Position numbers and translations under genes: made by a program. This document shows, in pieces, positions 35,008 through 43,640 of a stretch of DNA of 64,000 nucleotides. Under the pieces are notes generated by a model, which was given only the letters and a program-made list of their open reading frames with translations, was not told the origin of the DNA and did not search any database. How positions within the stretch are numbered: position 1 is the stretch's first letter; the number at the start of each line of letters is the position of its first letter. This DNA comes from Chloroflexota bacterium (GTDB lineage: Bacteria > Chloroflexota > Anaerolineae > Anaerolineales > Villigracilaceae): positions 1 to 64,000 of the forward strand of contig JAKOVF010000013.1 of NCBI GenBank assembly GCA_029782225.1, given 5' to 3'.

Positions 35008-37572
35008 TTATTGTGCGCCAAAGGCCGGGAGTTCAAAGGTCTCTGAGCCTGACTGAACAATGTAGTACGGCGTCCATGCTACACCAAAGAGATTAATGAA
35101 CACATCTGTCTTCTTTGGGTTGATGGTCACTTCCGTAGTCTCGTTGACGACGCTGCCCCAGCGGTCATTGATCTCCTGGATGGCTTCCTCACGCTGGCGC
35201 TGCAGGTCCGCAAGATCTTTTTTATATTGCGAGATGGAGTCAACTGATTCCTGTACATCTTCTTTGGCGTTTTGTGACATCCGATATTTTGAGATCGGAG
35301 TGGAGATACTCTTTTTGCGTCCAACACCAAAAAGGCCGGCGACAACTTCCAGACCATTGATCCCTGCCTCGATATTGCGGTTCTTAAGATTTTCCTGGTC
35401 CTGACGCAACTCGCGTTCTTCACGGGCGAGCTTATCTTCCAGCGTCTTGATCTGACGATCGATGGTGGCCGTCTTTTTTTCAATCTCGGCATCCCGGGCA
35501 TCGCGGGCAGTGTCGGCACAAGCCTTCATGAACTCGGCCGCACTGACATCCGGGCCAGCATAGACTTTGAGCGCGGCGTTGGCACGTGCGGTGACAGCCG
35601 AATTGCGGAAAACCCAATCGGTGAAATCCTTTTGAAGAGCTGCGATTTGTTTCGCATCGCTAAGCGGTGCATCGACCACGGCGAAACGGGCAGATGGGAC
35701 AGGCATGGTCTCGACTTTATCCAGCGAAGGCCCATTGTATGCAAATTGATCCCAACGGATCATGCCACGTCTATCCGGAGAGGGTATCAGCGCGGCCCGT
35801 GTAACTTCCGTATCCACTCCGTACTTGCGGTCAAGGATACGGACCTGTGCAGAGGCGAGCAGGGACGGTTTATATACCGTTCCTTGAATCATGGCATCGC
35901 CAGGCATGCCGCGCTGCGCGGCACCGAACGCCTCAGGCAGGCTGTAATTCTGAGGCAGGAAGTATTCTCTGATTCCCGCAGGCAAAGATGGCTTCGTTTG
36001 CGACGCCTGTTGAGTGCCGGGAGCAGCCACAGCCGGTCTGGGGCTGCTGACCGGCGCAGGTGTTTGGGTCTCCTGCGGGTTGACCGCAAAGGCCTGTGCC
36101 TGATCCAATGCAGGATGCTGAAGGGTCGTTGTTACAGAGGAAGTATCTTTCGGGCTAACGGGAGCAGGCGCAGGCACCGCGTGAACAAGGTCATTGAGGG
36201 CGGGAATTTGCGTCCGCGTGAGAGGTCCGGCCAGGAAGTTCATTGTCCAGCGTGTCTGCATCAACATCGGCGCTTTTTCGTGAACGTTGTGCATCACGAA
36301 AACGCGTTTGCCGAGGGATGAAATGAGCCTGTCCATCTCAGCGCGCGGAACGCCGCCTGCCGCGCTTTCGAGCCCATCCAGCAGGCGATTCTTATCACGC
36401 TCGGTTTGTAGTTTGCCGATGAACCATGTCCCTGCGTTGGAGAGGCCCTTGTAATCCACATCGACAGGATTCTGTGTGGCGAGCAGGAGACCGACGCCAA
36501 AGGCACGCGCCTGCTTGAGCATTCGCAGAAGCGGACCTTTGGATGGGGGGACGGCCGTCGGAGGCAGATAGCCATAGATTTCATCCATGTAAAGCAGGGC
36601 GCGCAGAGAGGTGGACCCACTTTGCCGTCGCATCCAGGTTTCGACCGCTGAGAGCAACAATGTGACGAAGAACATGCGCTCGGGATCAGAGAGATGGGCC
36701 AGATAGAAAATGCTGTGGCGTGGCTTGCCGTCCGCTGTGAAGAGCAGGGATTGAATATCAAGCGACTGGCCTTCGCGCCAGGCTTCAAACGCCGGCGCGG
36801 CGAGGATGTTGTTCAGCGTCATTGCCAGTTCCATGCGATCCTTAGGCGGGAAAAAGGTGTCCACCGGAAAAGCACCCAGTTTTTCAAAAGGCGGCGTTTG
36901 GGTCTGCAGAATCAGTTCGGTCAGCTCAACATCGCTGCCCCGGCTCCAGGCACTCTCAAAAATATTGGAAAGCAGGATATGTTCCCGCGAACGCAGCGGA
37001 TCCACATCATTTATCCCAACCAGGCCCAGCAGGGCGGTCACAGTGCTGGAGATGCGTTCTCGCAGGATCTCGCGATTTGCCTCCCATTCCAGATCCGGCG
37101 CGGCCAAAGTGGACAGGATACTGACCGGGATGCCTGCATCTGAGCCAGGAGTGAAGATGGCGAACTGGGCGGCATTCTTCAAGGCAAGCACACGGTCCGA
37201 ACCGATCCCCCACTCGTTCAGTCCATTCTTCCAGGCGGTGGCGGCCTCGACGGCTGCCTGTTCCATCGTCTTTCCTGCGCGACGCGCCATATCCGGTTCG
37301 ATCCACGGTTGAAAATCCTGCGGCGCAAGTTGAGGAAAATGTAAAACCAGGTTGGTGAGATCGCCTTTCGGGTCAATGATGATCGCGGGAATTCCCTGCA
37401 GCGCGGCTTCTTCCAACAGGCCGATGCACAGACCGGTTTTGCCGGAACCGGTCATGCCTGTTACGACACCATGCGTGGTCAAATCCGCGGGGTCATACTC
37501 AAGCGTCTTATCCGTAACCTTGCCAGATGCAGCATCAAATGCGCGGCCAAGATAAAAATTCGCGTCAGCCAT
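35008..37572 (-). CDS. HerA/FtsK-like ATP-binding protein (DUF87/DUF853 type)
   Basis: An 854-aa P-loop ATPase. The N-terminal segment (FYLGRAFDAASGKV) precedes Walker A GVVTGMTGSGKTGLCIGLL. Residues about 60-90 contain IPAIIIDPKGDLTNLVLHFP (DPKGD loop), Walker B is ALLYMDEIYGYLPP, and later ARAFGVGLLLATQNPVDVDYKG (sensor region) is typical of HerA/VirB4-type motors. The C-terminal third has a long coiled coil (about 700-740, rich in Lys/Glu/Arg) and a second Glu/Lys helical stretch. No transmembrane helix is obvious. It may pump or remodel DNA or protein; no nuclease partner (NurA) is adjacent. ATG 37572 has AAGGAG 6-8 nt upstream. Confidence 0.85.
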   Translation of the reverse strand: MADANFYLGRAFDAASGKVTDKTLEYDPADLTTHGVVTGMTGSGKTGLCIGLLEEAALQGIPAIIIDPKGDLTNLVLHFPQLAPQDFQPWIEPDMARRAGKTMEQAAVEAATAWKNGLNEWGIGSDRVLALKNAAQFAIFTPGSDAGIPVSILSTLAAPDLEWEANREILRERISSTVTALLGLVGINDVDPLRSREHILLSNIFESAWSRGSDVELTELILQTQTPPFEKLGAFPVDTFFPPKDRMELAMTLNNILAAPAFEAWREGQSLDIQSLLFTADGKPRHSIFYLAHLSDPERMFFVTLLLSAVETWMRRQSGSTSLRALLYMDEIYGYLPPTAVPPSKGPLLRMLKQARAFGVGLLLATQNPVDVDYKGLSNAGTWFIGKLQTERDKNRLLDGLESAAGGVPRAEMDRLISSLGKRVFVMHNVHEKAPMLMQTRWTMNFLAGPLTRTQIPALNDLVHAVPAPAPVSPKDTSSVTTTLQHPALDQAQAFAVNPQETQTPAPVSSPRPAVAAPGTQQASQTKPSLPAGIREYFLPQNYSLPEAFGAAQRGMPGDAMIQGTVYKPSLLASAQVRILDRKYGVDTEVTRAALIPSPDRRGMIRWDQFAYNGPSLDKVETMPVPSARFAVVDAPLSDAKQIAALQKDFTDWVFRNSAVTARANAALKVYAGPDVSAAEFMKACADTARDARDAEIEKKTATIDRQIKTLEDKLAREERELRQDQENLKNRNIEAGINGLEVVAGLFGVGRKKSISTPISKYRMSQNAKEDVQESVDSISQYKKDLADLQRQREEAIQEINDRWGSVVNETTEVTINPKKTDVFINLFGVAWTPYYIVQSGSETFELPAFGAQ

Positions 37573-37699
37573 GAACTCTCTCCTTGCGCCGCAACTGATC
37601 ATTTGCAGGTTACACTGCAAATCCAGAAGTCGCGGCGCACTTTGCTTAGAACGTACGTGCTAGACCACTACTGTACTCTATTTTATTCCAAATGGCAAC

Positions 37700-37732
37700 T
37701 TAAAAAAATTGCGAGGCCCGAGCCTCGCAATC
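37700..37732 (-). terminator. Rho-independent terminator after the DUF5667 gene
   Basis: ATTGCGAGGC (37708-37717) and GCCTCGCAAT (37722-37731) form a 10-bp stem with a 4-nt loop. On the minus strand seven T follow. Confidence 0.93.
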
Positions 37733-37748
37733 TCTCCCAATGGTCACA

Positions 37749-38948
37749 TCAATGACCACTCCCATCATCACCACCTCCGCCGCTATCCCCTCCGCCATCG
37801 CCCCCTCCGCCGTCATGATGGCTGCCGTCGTTCTCGTTATTGTGATCATTCTGATTATCCCCGTTATCCTTCGAGCCGGAACCTGAGCTGTCATTGCTAT
37901 TGTTGACGGACTGGGAGTCTTCTGTTTCCAGCTTCGTGACAATGAACCGGCCATCCGTTGCATAGTATCCTTCCACTTTCACCTTCATGCCCGCTGTGAT
38001 GGCACTGGATGCAGTCTCGGTGAGATAAACGGTCTGCCCGTCGATCTTCAACGTATTATTGGATATGGATTCAATGGTTCCTTCGATTTGAAAATTGCGG
38101 ACTTCAGTATCTGAAGTAGTGTGGGGCTGTTCATCGGAGCCGTTCGTCTCATTTCCGGACGGCTGGCCGGTTCCACCTCCCTGGCCTGATCCCGAGGAAT
38201 TGGTGTTTTCCGGTTGAGATACCTGGACCGGCCGCCCAACCGGCACCACGGATCCGGACGGAAGAACCTGCACTGAATCTGCTTCAACGAATCCCTGTGC
38301 ATTTGTGCGGCCCGTAAGGATCACAGCCGCGCCATTCTGCAAACCTTCCATCGGGAGTTGAGTGCTATTGAGGATAACCACCGGAATGCCAGAAATATAG
38401 CTGACGCCATTCACATTCGTGAACACCCCGATAATTTGGATGGATGCATGTCGTCCTTCGGTTAACAATTCGCCGACTTCCTCCAGACGCTCATTTTCAT
38501 ATTCGCTTTGCATAAACTCGCGCCGCGTTGCATCAAAAGCGAAGAGGAGCCGCACATCTTCCCAGCCGCGCTTGACCGGATAGAGGCTCTCTCCAGGCAA
38601 TGATGTCGATGACGCGCGTACCAATCCGGTACCGCTCAGGAGAAAGATCGCTGCAATCGTGAGTGCCAGGCTGAGGCGCTGAAAGCCCGGAATCGCTCGG
38701 CCCTGGCGAGGCACACGGATTTTCAGGGTCCGCATCTCGCCGGCACGTTGCAATAATTTTGCCCGGCCGCGCCGCATGGTTTCAACGGAGGGCCCCGCGA
38801 TCGCCAAATCCTTGGCTGCGATGGCGGCCTCGAGCATGGGCCGCAATTCGTCAGCAAGATCAGGGTAGCGGGTCAGGACAGCGTCCAGATCGGCGCCATC
38901 TTCAAGAGCCTTCAGGGAATATTCCAAAGCATCATACAACTTATTCAT
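37749..38948 (-). CDS. DUF5667/DUF5666 membrane protein, probable anti-sigma factor
   Basis: A 399-aa protein overlapping the sigma-factor gene by 8 bases (ATG 38948 within ATGAATAA). N-terminal 80 residues are cytosolic and helical (MNKLYDALEYSLKALEDG, RYPDLADELRPMLEAA). One membrane helix at about 108-128, then DUF5667 (LPGESLYPVKRGWEDVRLLFAFD), a beta-rich region with two DUF5666-like OB folds (about 170-240 and 305-355; EGTIESISNNTLKID, GYYATDGRFIVTKLE), and a low-complexity tail rich in Asn, Asp, Gly and His. Being cotranscribed and coupled with an ECF sigma gene supports an anti-sigma role, as for the family in other Chloroflexota and Actinobacteria; that role is inferred. The ribosome site is AGGTGG. 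Confidence 0.85.
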   Translation of the reverse strand: MNKLYDALEYSLKALEDGADLDAVLTRYPDLADELRPMLEAAIAAKDLAIAGPSVETMRRGRAKLLQRAGEMRTLKIRVPRQGRAIPGFQRLSLALTIAAIFLLSGTGLVRASSTSLPGESLYPVKRGWEDVRLLFAFDATRREFMQSEYENERLEEVGELLTEGRHASIQIIGVFTNVNGVSYISGIPVVILNSTQLPMEGLQNGAAVILTGRTNAQGFVEADSVQVLPSGSVVPVGRPVQVSQPENTNSSGSGQGGGTGQPSGNETNGSDEQPHTTSDTEVRNFQIEGTIESISNNTLKIDGQTVYLTETASSAITAGMKVKVEGYYATDGRFIVTKLETEDSQSVNNSNDSSGSGSKDNGDNQNDHNNENDGSHHDGGGGDGGGDSGGGGDDGSGH

Positions 38949-39489
38949 AATCCACCTCGCCAATCGAGCGCTGGAGTGCCGCCAGCGCACGGAATTGGAG
39001 AGCCTTGACTGCATTTACATTCTTCTTCATATGTATAGCAGTCTCTTCAAGCGAGTAGCCTTGTCCAAATCGCAAGGCCAGTACATCCTGTTGTTCTGAG
39101 GTCAGCATGGCATAGGCTTCCCGGACAAAACGGTTTTGTTCGCGCTGGTCAAACTCAAGATTGACTGAAGGCCCCAAGTCTGCCATGGACTCGGAAAGCG
39201 CTTCCACAGGCCGCCGGTATTTGCGCCGCAGGTGATCCATCACTGCATGAGACGCGGTGGAGATCAACCATGCCCTCAAATTGGATTGAGGGGCCCGGCG
39301 TCCCTGTGCAGCCTCCAGCAAACGTACGAAGACGTCACTTGCAATATCCTCTGCCAGCGTTTGATCGCCCAGTCGGTAATAAACGTACCGATAGACCTCT
39401 GGAAAGTATTTGTCGTATACCGCGCCAATGACCTGCGAATCCAATTTCTGCAGGCCATCCAGAACGCGGCTTTCATCGAATTCAGACAT
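38941..39489 (-). CDS. ECF sigma-70 family RNA polymerase sigma factor
   Basis: A 182-aa ECF sigma factor. Region 2: VIGAVYDKYFPEVYRYVYYRLGD and LAEDIASDVFVRLLE, with LRAWLISTASHAVMDHLRRK. Region 4: AYAMLTSEQQDVLALRFGQGYSLEETAIHMKKNVNAVKALQFRALAALQR. It directs RNA polymerase to an unknown stress or envelope regulon. ATG 39489 (MSEFDESRVL) is chosen; ATG 39507 and 39543 are in frame, but a TATACT box lies only 3 bases before 39543, which would place the transcript start inside the gene. The 3' end overlaps the anti-sigma candidate. Confidence 0.9.
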   Translation of the reverse strand: MSEFDESRVLDGLQKLDSQVIGAVYDKYFPEVYRYVYYRLGDQTLAEDIASDVFVRLLEAAQGRRAPQSNLRAWLISTASHAVMDHLRRKYRRPVEALSESMADLGPSVNLEFDQREQNRFVREAYAMLTSEQQDVLALRFGQGYSLEETAIHMKKNVNAVKALQFRALAALQRSIGEVDYE

Positions 39490-39887
39490 GATCCGCACCG
39501 CACCCATTTGAAATTCGAAAGGGGAACTCGAAATTTTGCTCATCGCAGTATACCATTACGGTCGGTGGGTGGTGAGCCAGCGTAGTTTCCTTTGCTTGTC
39601 ATCGAAGCACGCATCTGTTGCAGTACTGATTTCACCCTAATAGTCGTTCAATCCAGAAAAAGGTTACGCTCTAAAAGTCAGTTTTCGGGTAGCCGCTGCC
39701 TTCAGGTTGAGGGCGGTAAGTTATTCTGGTAAACTGTTTACGTTACTTTACAGGGCTGATTGAGGCTCGGTCTGGCGGGTTGAGATGATTGCTTGATCCG
39801 ATTGTTAGAAAGCGGACTGTCCTGTTCCGGGGTTGAAGGAACACCTGAAGAACCTCGCCTTGAAATAACGAAGAGAGTGCTGATCCC
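39490..39887. other. Divergent intergenic region between sigma gene and response regulator
   Basis: About 400 bases without a credible gene. TGGTATACT (minus strand, near 39551-39546) is a candidate extended -10 for the sigma gene. GTAAACTGTTTAC (39729-39741) is a perfect 13-bp palindrome that could be an operator for the response regulator gene; nothing else is supported. Confidence 0.4.
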
Positions 39888-40592
39888 ATGAATAAGAAGG
39901 TTCTTGTCATTGACGATGATCCTGATCTTGGAAAACTTATCGAAGTAATCCTGAAGCCGATGGACATCAATGTGCTGCTCGCGTTTTCGGGGAAAGAGGG
40001 CTTGAAAAGGGCTTACGAGATCCATCCTGATCTTGTAATTCTGGATGTCATGATGCCGGGTATGGACGGCTTCGACGTCTGCACGCGCCTGAGGGAGATG
40101 GCGAATATCCCTGTGCTCATGCTGACTGCTCGTGCCGCGCCTGCCGATATGCTGCGCGGCTTTAACGTTGGCGTGGATGATTACCTCAGGAAACCGTTCA
40201 ACAAGGATGAGCTGATCGCCCGTGTCCATGCGCTGCTCCGCCGCTCGAACACTCAAGGGGGGCGGGATTCGTCAGACTTTACATCCTATCACGATGAATG
40301 GCTCGATATCGATCTTCATACTGAGGTAGTGAAGTTAGGCGGGAAAACCATCAAACTCTCACCGATGGAGTACAGCCTGCTGGCATGTTTGGTGCGGAAC
40401 ATGGGGAAGATCGTGCCGCATCGACAGCTTTTACAGGAAGTCTGGGGAAGTGCTTATGGAGATCCGTCTTCAACATTGACCCTGTATATCTTCTACTTGC
40501 GTAAGAAATTGGAAGACAACAAACATGGTCATCAATACATCCACACGCAATGGGGGCGAGGATACTGGTTCTTCCCACGGAACAAAGAATAA
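39888..40592 (+). CDS. OmpR/PhoB-family response regulator
   Basis: A 234-aa two-component response regulator. The receiver domain (1-120) has the acidic pair VIDDDPDLG, phospho-acceptor Asp in LVILDVMMPGMDGFD, a Thr/Ser switch in MLTARAAP and the conserved Lys in LRKPFNKDEL. The C-terminal winged helix (about 135-230) has KLGGKTIKLSPMEYSLLACLV, VPHRQLLQEVWGSAYGD, TLTLYIFYLRKKLEDN and YIHTQWGRGYWF. All phosphorylation residues are present. No histidine kinase gene is adjacent, so it is an orphan regulator. Phased TTCAAA repeats immediately downstream (40597-40646) are candidate binding sites. Confidence 0.95.
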   Translation: MNKKVLVIDDDPDLGKLIEVILKPMDINVLLAFSGKEGLKRAYEIHPDLVILDVMMPGMDGFDVCTRLREMANIPVLMLTARAAPADMLRGFNVGVDDYLRKPFNKDELIARVHALLRRSNTQGGRDSSDFTSYHDEWLDIDLHTEVVKLGGKTIKLSPMEYSLLACLVRNMGKIVPHRQLLQEVWGSAYGDPSSTLTLYIFYLRKKLEDNKHGHQYIHTQWGRGYWFFPRNKE

Positions 40593-40596
40593 GATA

Positions 40597-40646
40597 ATTC
40601 AAATAAACTATAGGGGAATTCAAAGGATTTTCAAATAAATTTCAAA
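40597..40646 (+). promoter_or_regulatory. Tandem direct repeats with 11-bp spacing, probable OmpR-type binding site
   Basis: ATTCAAA at 40618-40624, TTTCAAA at 40629-40635 and TTTCAAA at 40640-40646 start exactly 11 bp apart; another ATTCAAA is at 40597-40603. PhoB/OmpR-type dimers bind head-to-tail repeats with 10-11 bp spacing. Confidence 0.5.
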
Positions 40647-40676
40647 CTCCAATAAAGAATGGTTTTGATAAAGTAC

Positions 40677-40694
40677 TTCTAAATCTATTTAGAA
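40677..40694. promoter_or_regulatory. Perfect 18-bp palindrome, candidate operator
   Basis: TTCTAAAT CT ATTTAGAA at 40677-40694 is a perfect palindrome; a further TTTAGAA half-site at 40700-40706 lies 12 bp on. It sits in the 292-base leader of the 74-aa gene. It lacks a T run, so it is not a terminator. Confidence 0.45.
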
Positions 40695-40884
40695 ACTGGT
40701 TTAGAATTGCAGTGGTAAAATGGATTTTGGGCACTGGGAAACTCTTAGCAAAATTGCCCTGCGGGTCTTTCGGGACAAGCGCTTTTCTTCCATTTAGCCG
40801 TATTCACAAACTGAACCTCATCCTTGAGCAAGGGAACCTATTTCGCAGATGCTCTGCTCGCATTTCCAGAACAAGGAGTAACTC

Positions 40885-41109
40885 ATGCACGGCAGGATCC
40901 AGGAATTGGCAGAAAAATCAAACATGACCTACGATGAATTTGTGGGCGAAATGCGAAAGCGCGGTTGCAGTGAACCTACGGCGTTGAAGGTCTGGCTGGG
41001 TTTGTACGAGGACTTCAGTAATTTCAACGACAATGACATCTACCTGAGTAACCTCCGCAAAGCAGCGGATGTGCTAAGAGTACCAACCGGCTCGCTCCTG
41101 ACCAAGTGA
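40885..41109 (+). CDS. 74-aa small protein A, paralogue of the one at 57787
   Basis: A 74-aa acidic to neutral helical protein, MTYDEFVGEMRKRGCSEPT ... YLSNLRKAADVL ... TGSLL. The last 25 residues (SNLRKAADVLRVPTGSLL) resemble the end of an XRE/Cro helix-turn-helix domain, but the middle (LKVWLGLYEDFSNFNDND) does not match it. It differs from protein B (57787-58011) at only 12 of 74 positions, about 84% identity, and both share the leader CAAGGAGTAACT. This copy starts one end of the polysaccharide cluster. A regulatory role is possible but unproven. ATG 40885 has AAGGAG 6-7 nt upstream. Confidence 0.8.
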   Translation: MHGRIQELAEKSNMTYDEFVGEMRKRGCSEPTALKVWLGLYEDFSNFNDNDIYLSNLRKAADVLRVPTGSLLTK

Positions 41110-41300
41110 AGCAGGCGAGACTCGCAGCGTAGGCTCGGAATGAGCCTGGAAAGGATGTTTTCCTGAGGTCAAAGTATGGCGGACCTCTAAAATAGATGTA
41201 TTGTCAGAGCGTAATTTAGGGACATCCATGCACACATTGAACAATGGAAATCAAAACTGAGATCGTAATTTTTGTCATAACAGAATAGAGTGGAGGAAAA

Positions 41301-42650
41301 ATGTCAGAGCGGGGAAGAAACACATCGGAACTCATGGAGCAAACGGAGCTCCAAAATGAGCTGCTTGTCGCACCAGACAACGCTTGCATCACAGACAGAA
41401 ACATCACACGCCCCACTGTTTCAGTCATCATACCGACCCTGAACGAGGCCAAGAATCTACCCCTGGTCCTCCCCTATCTTCCAATGAACTGGATCGATGA
41501 GGTTGTGCTCGTCGATGGGCGGTCTACCGATAATACGATTCAGGTCGCGAAAGAACTGCTGCCTTCCATCAAGGTTGTGATCGAAAAATCGAAGGGCAAA
41601 GGCGCTGCCATGCGGGCTGGTTATAAGGCCTCGCGGGGAGATATTTTGGTTGTCCTTGATGCCGACGGTTCGAATGATCCGCGCGAGCTTCCGCGCTACA
41701 TTACCCCACTTTTGGAGGGCGCCGATTTTGTAAAGGGCAGTCGTTTTGCACCGGGTGGTGGAACAACGGATATGCCGCGCATCCGAATGCTGGGGAACGA
41801 AGCTTTCGTCATCATGTCCAACATGATGTTCGGTGTGAAGTTCACAGACCTGTGCTATGGCTACCATGCTTTCTGGCGCTATTGCCTGGAGTCGCTGGCA
41901 CTGGAAAACTTCAACGGCTTTGAAATTGATACAGCACTGTACCTACAGGCGGTACGGGCAAAGTTGCGGATCGTAGAAGTTCCGAGTTTCGAAGGCTACC
42001 GGTTTTATGGCATGGGCAAACTGGAGACCATTCCCGATGGGCTCCGAGTGGTAAACACCATCTTCCAACAATGGCGGGGATTGATGCACGATATGGAAAA
42101 AGGCCTGCACATGGGATTTCGCGGGATCAAATATGCGTCTCCGGCCATGTTCGAAGCCCCGCGGCCGCTGCGGTCTGGTAACAACGCCACGCAGCGCCTT
42201 CTGGAATTCATGCAATTGCTCAGCACAATGATGTTTGCCGGCGAGGATATGCGCAATCCCATGCAGCAAGTTCTAAAGCTGACGCTGGAGGCAGTGGGAG
42301 CTAACAGCGGAAGTCTCATCCTGCTCGATGAGAACGGAAATTTCAGTGAAGGTTGTCTGGCAACGGAAGACGGGTTTAAAACCCCTGACCGGCGTGCCTG
42401 GACCGATGTGCTTGGACATGGTCTGGCGGGCTGGGCCATCAAAAACCGTCAGTCTGTCATTGTGAATGACACTTACGACGACCCGCGCTGGCTGCAGCGT
42501 GAATGGGATGAAAAGCATCGCTCAGCGATCGCTCTGCCCCTTTACGTTGGCGGAATGGTGATCGGCGCGCTGACCCTGATCCGCCCAAATGCTCAGCAGT
42601 TCACGGAAGACGATCTCGAGTTGCTGCAGTCACGTACAGTCAACCCATAA
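41301..42650 (+). CDS. GT2 glycosyltransferase fused to a GAF domain
   Basis: 449 aa. Residues about 40-270 are a GT2 domain (TVSVIIPTLNEAKNLPLVL, VDGRSTDNT, catalytic LDADGSNDP, FVKGSRFAPGGGTTD). Residues about 295-449 are a GAF domain (LLEFMQLLSTMM, VLKLTLEAVGANSGSLILLDENG, GHGLAGWAIKNRQSVIVNDTYDDPRW, IALPLYVGGMVIGALTLIR), which binds small ligands or dimerises. A C-terminal membrane helix usual in this GT2 group is absent. The GAF stops early (LLQSRTVNP), missing its last helix. The fusion suggests that glycosyl transfer may be controlled by a ligand. GGAGG precedes ATG 41301. First gene of the cluster. Confidence 0.9.
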   Translation: MSERGRNTSELMEQTELQNELLVAPDNACITDRNITRPTVSVIIPTLNEAKNLPLVLPYLPMNWIDEVVLVDGRSTDNTIQVAKELLPSIKVVIEKSKGKGAAMRAGYKASRGDILVVLDADGSNDPRELPRYITPLLEGADFVKGSRFAPGGGTTDMPRIRMLGNEAFVIMSNMMFGVKFTDLCYGYHAFWRYCLESLALENFNGFEIDTALYLQAVRAKLRIVEVPSFEGYRFYGMGKLETIPDGLRVVNTIFQQWRGLMHDMEKGLHMGFRGIKYASPAMFEAPRPLRSGNNATQRLLEFMQLLSTMMFAGEDMRNPMQQVLKLTLEAVGANSGSLILLDENGNFSEGCLATEDGFKTPDRRAWTDVLGHGLAGWAIKNRQSVIVNDTYDDPRWLQREWDEKHRSAIALPLYVGGMVIGALTLIRPNAQQFTEDDLELLQSRTVNP

Positions 42651-42662
42651 CGCAAGGATCAA

Positions 42663-43640
42663 ATGTCGCTGCAACCTGCTCTTAATGTGTCTGTCATCAT
42701 TTGCGCCTACACAGAGGACCGTTGGAATGAGCTCCTCGAGGCGGTCCAGTCGCTTCTGGATCAGGATCGGAAGCCGGATGAAATCATCCTGTCGATCGAT
42801 CACAATCCAGCGCTTTTCAAGCATGTGCGGGAACATTTCCCCGCCGAAATTGTAGTGATCGAGAATTCCGGGTCAAAAGGACTCTCGGGCGCCCGAAACA
42901 GCGGCATCGCTGCGTCAACAGGCAACATCATCGGGTTTTTGGATGACGACGCAAGGGCCGATCCAGACTGGTTGGCACTGCTCTGTGGTCATTTCATCTC
43001 AGAGAATATCCTTGGCGTAGGAGGAAGCGTTCAACCGGACTGGGAAGGTGCACGGGTTTCCTGGTTCCCCGATGAGTTTCTCTGGGTGGTCGGATGCACG
43101 TACAAGGGTCTGCCAGATGAAGTAGCAGTCATTCGTAATCCCATGGGCGGCTGTATGTGCTGGCGCAGGGAAGTTTTCGCCGGGGCAGGCGGATTCCGCA
43201 ATGGGATAGGCCGCATCGGCAAGATCCCCCTCGGCTGTGAGGAGACAGAGCTTTGCATCCGCGCCCACCAGGAATGGCCCGCCCGCGTTTTCCTGTATGA
43301 GCCCAAAGCAAGAATATATCATCATGTAACACGCCAACGCGCGACCTTCTCCTATTATCTCTCGCGCTGCTACGCAGAAGGGATCTCGAAAGCGTACATC
43401 AGTCACATTAATGGACGAGAAGCCGGGCTTTCCTCCGAGCGGACCTACACATTTCATGCACTGCCTGCGGGCGTTCTACGGGGCCTGAATGATGCACTGC
43501 ATGGAGATTTCTCAGGCACAACCCGCTCGACTGCCATTACGCTGGGGTTCCTAACAACATTGTTTGGTTATATGGTCGGTACGTTAAAGTTGCTGCGGGT
43601 TGGTGCAGGCAAATTCGATCTCGAAGTGAGTTCACTATGA
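42663..43640 (+). CDS. GT2 family glycosyltransferase
   Basis: A 325-aa GT2 enzyme: VSVIICAYTEDRWNELLEAV, LSIDHNPAL, GLSGARNSGIAASTGNIIGFLDDDARADPDW with the catalytic DDD, and GGCMCWRREVFAGAGGF. The C-terminal helical stretch (about 290-315) is mildly hydrophobic and could anchor it to the membrane. Donor and acceptor unknown; the AEGISKAYISHINGREAG region suggests a galactosyl- or rhamnosyl-type acceptor loop, but this is a guess. It begins 13 bases after the GT2-GAF gene and overlaps the next gene (ATGA). AAGGATC precedes ATG 42663. Confidence 0.9.
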   Translation: MSLQPALNVSVIICAYTEDRWNELLEAVQSLLDQDRKPDEIILSIDHNPALFKHVREHFPAEIVVIENSGSKGLSGARNSGIAASTGNIIGFLDDDARADPDWLALLCGHFISENILGVGGSVQPDWEGARVSWFPDEFLWVVGCTYKGLPDEVAVIRNPMGGCMCWRREVFAGAGGFRNGIGRIGKIPLGCEETELCIRAHQEWPARVFLYEPKARIYHHVTRQRATFSYYLSRCYAEGISKAYISHINGREAGLSSERTYTFHALPAGVLRGLNDALHGDFSGTTRSTAITLGFLTTLFGYMVGTLKLLRVGAGKFDLEVSSL

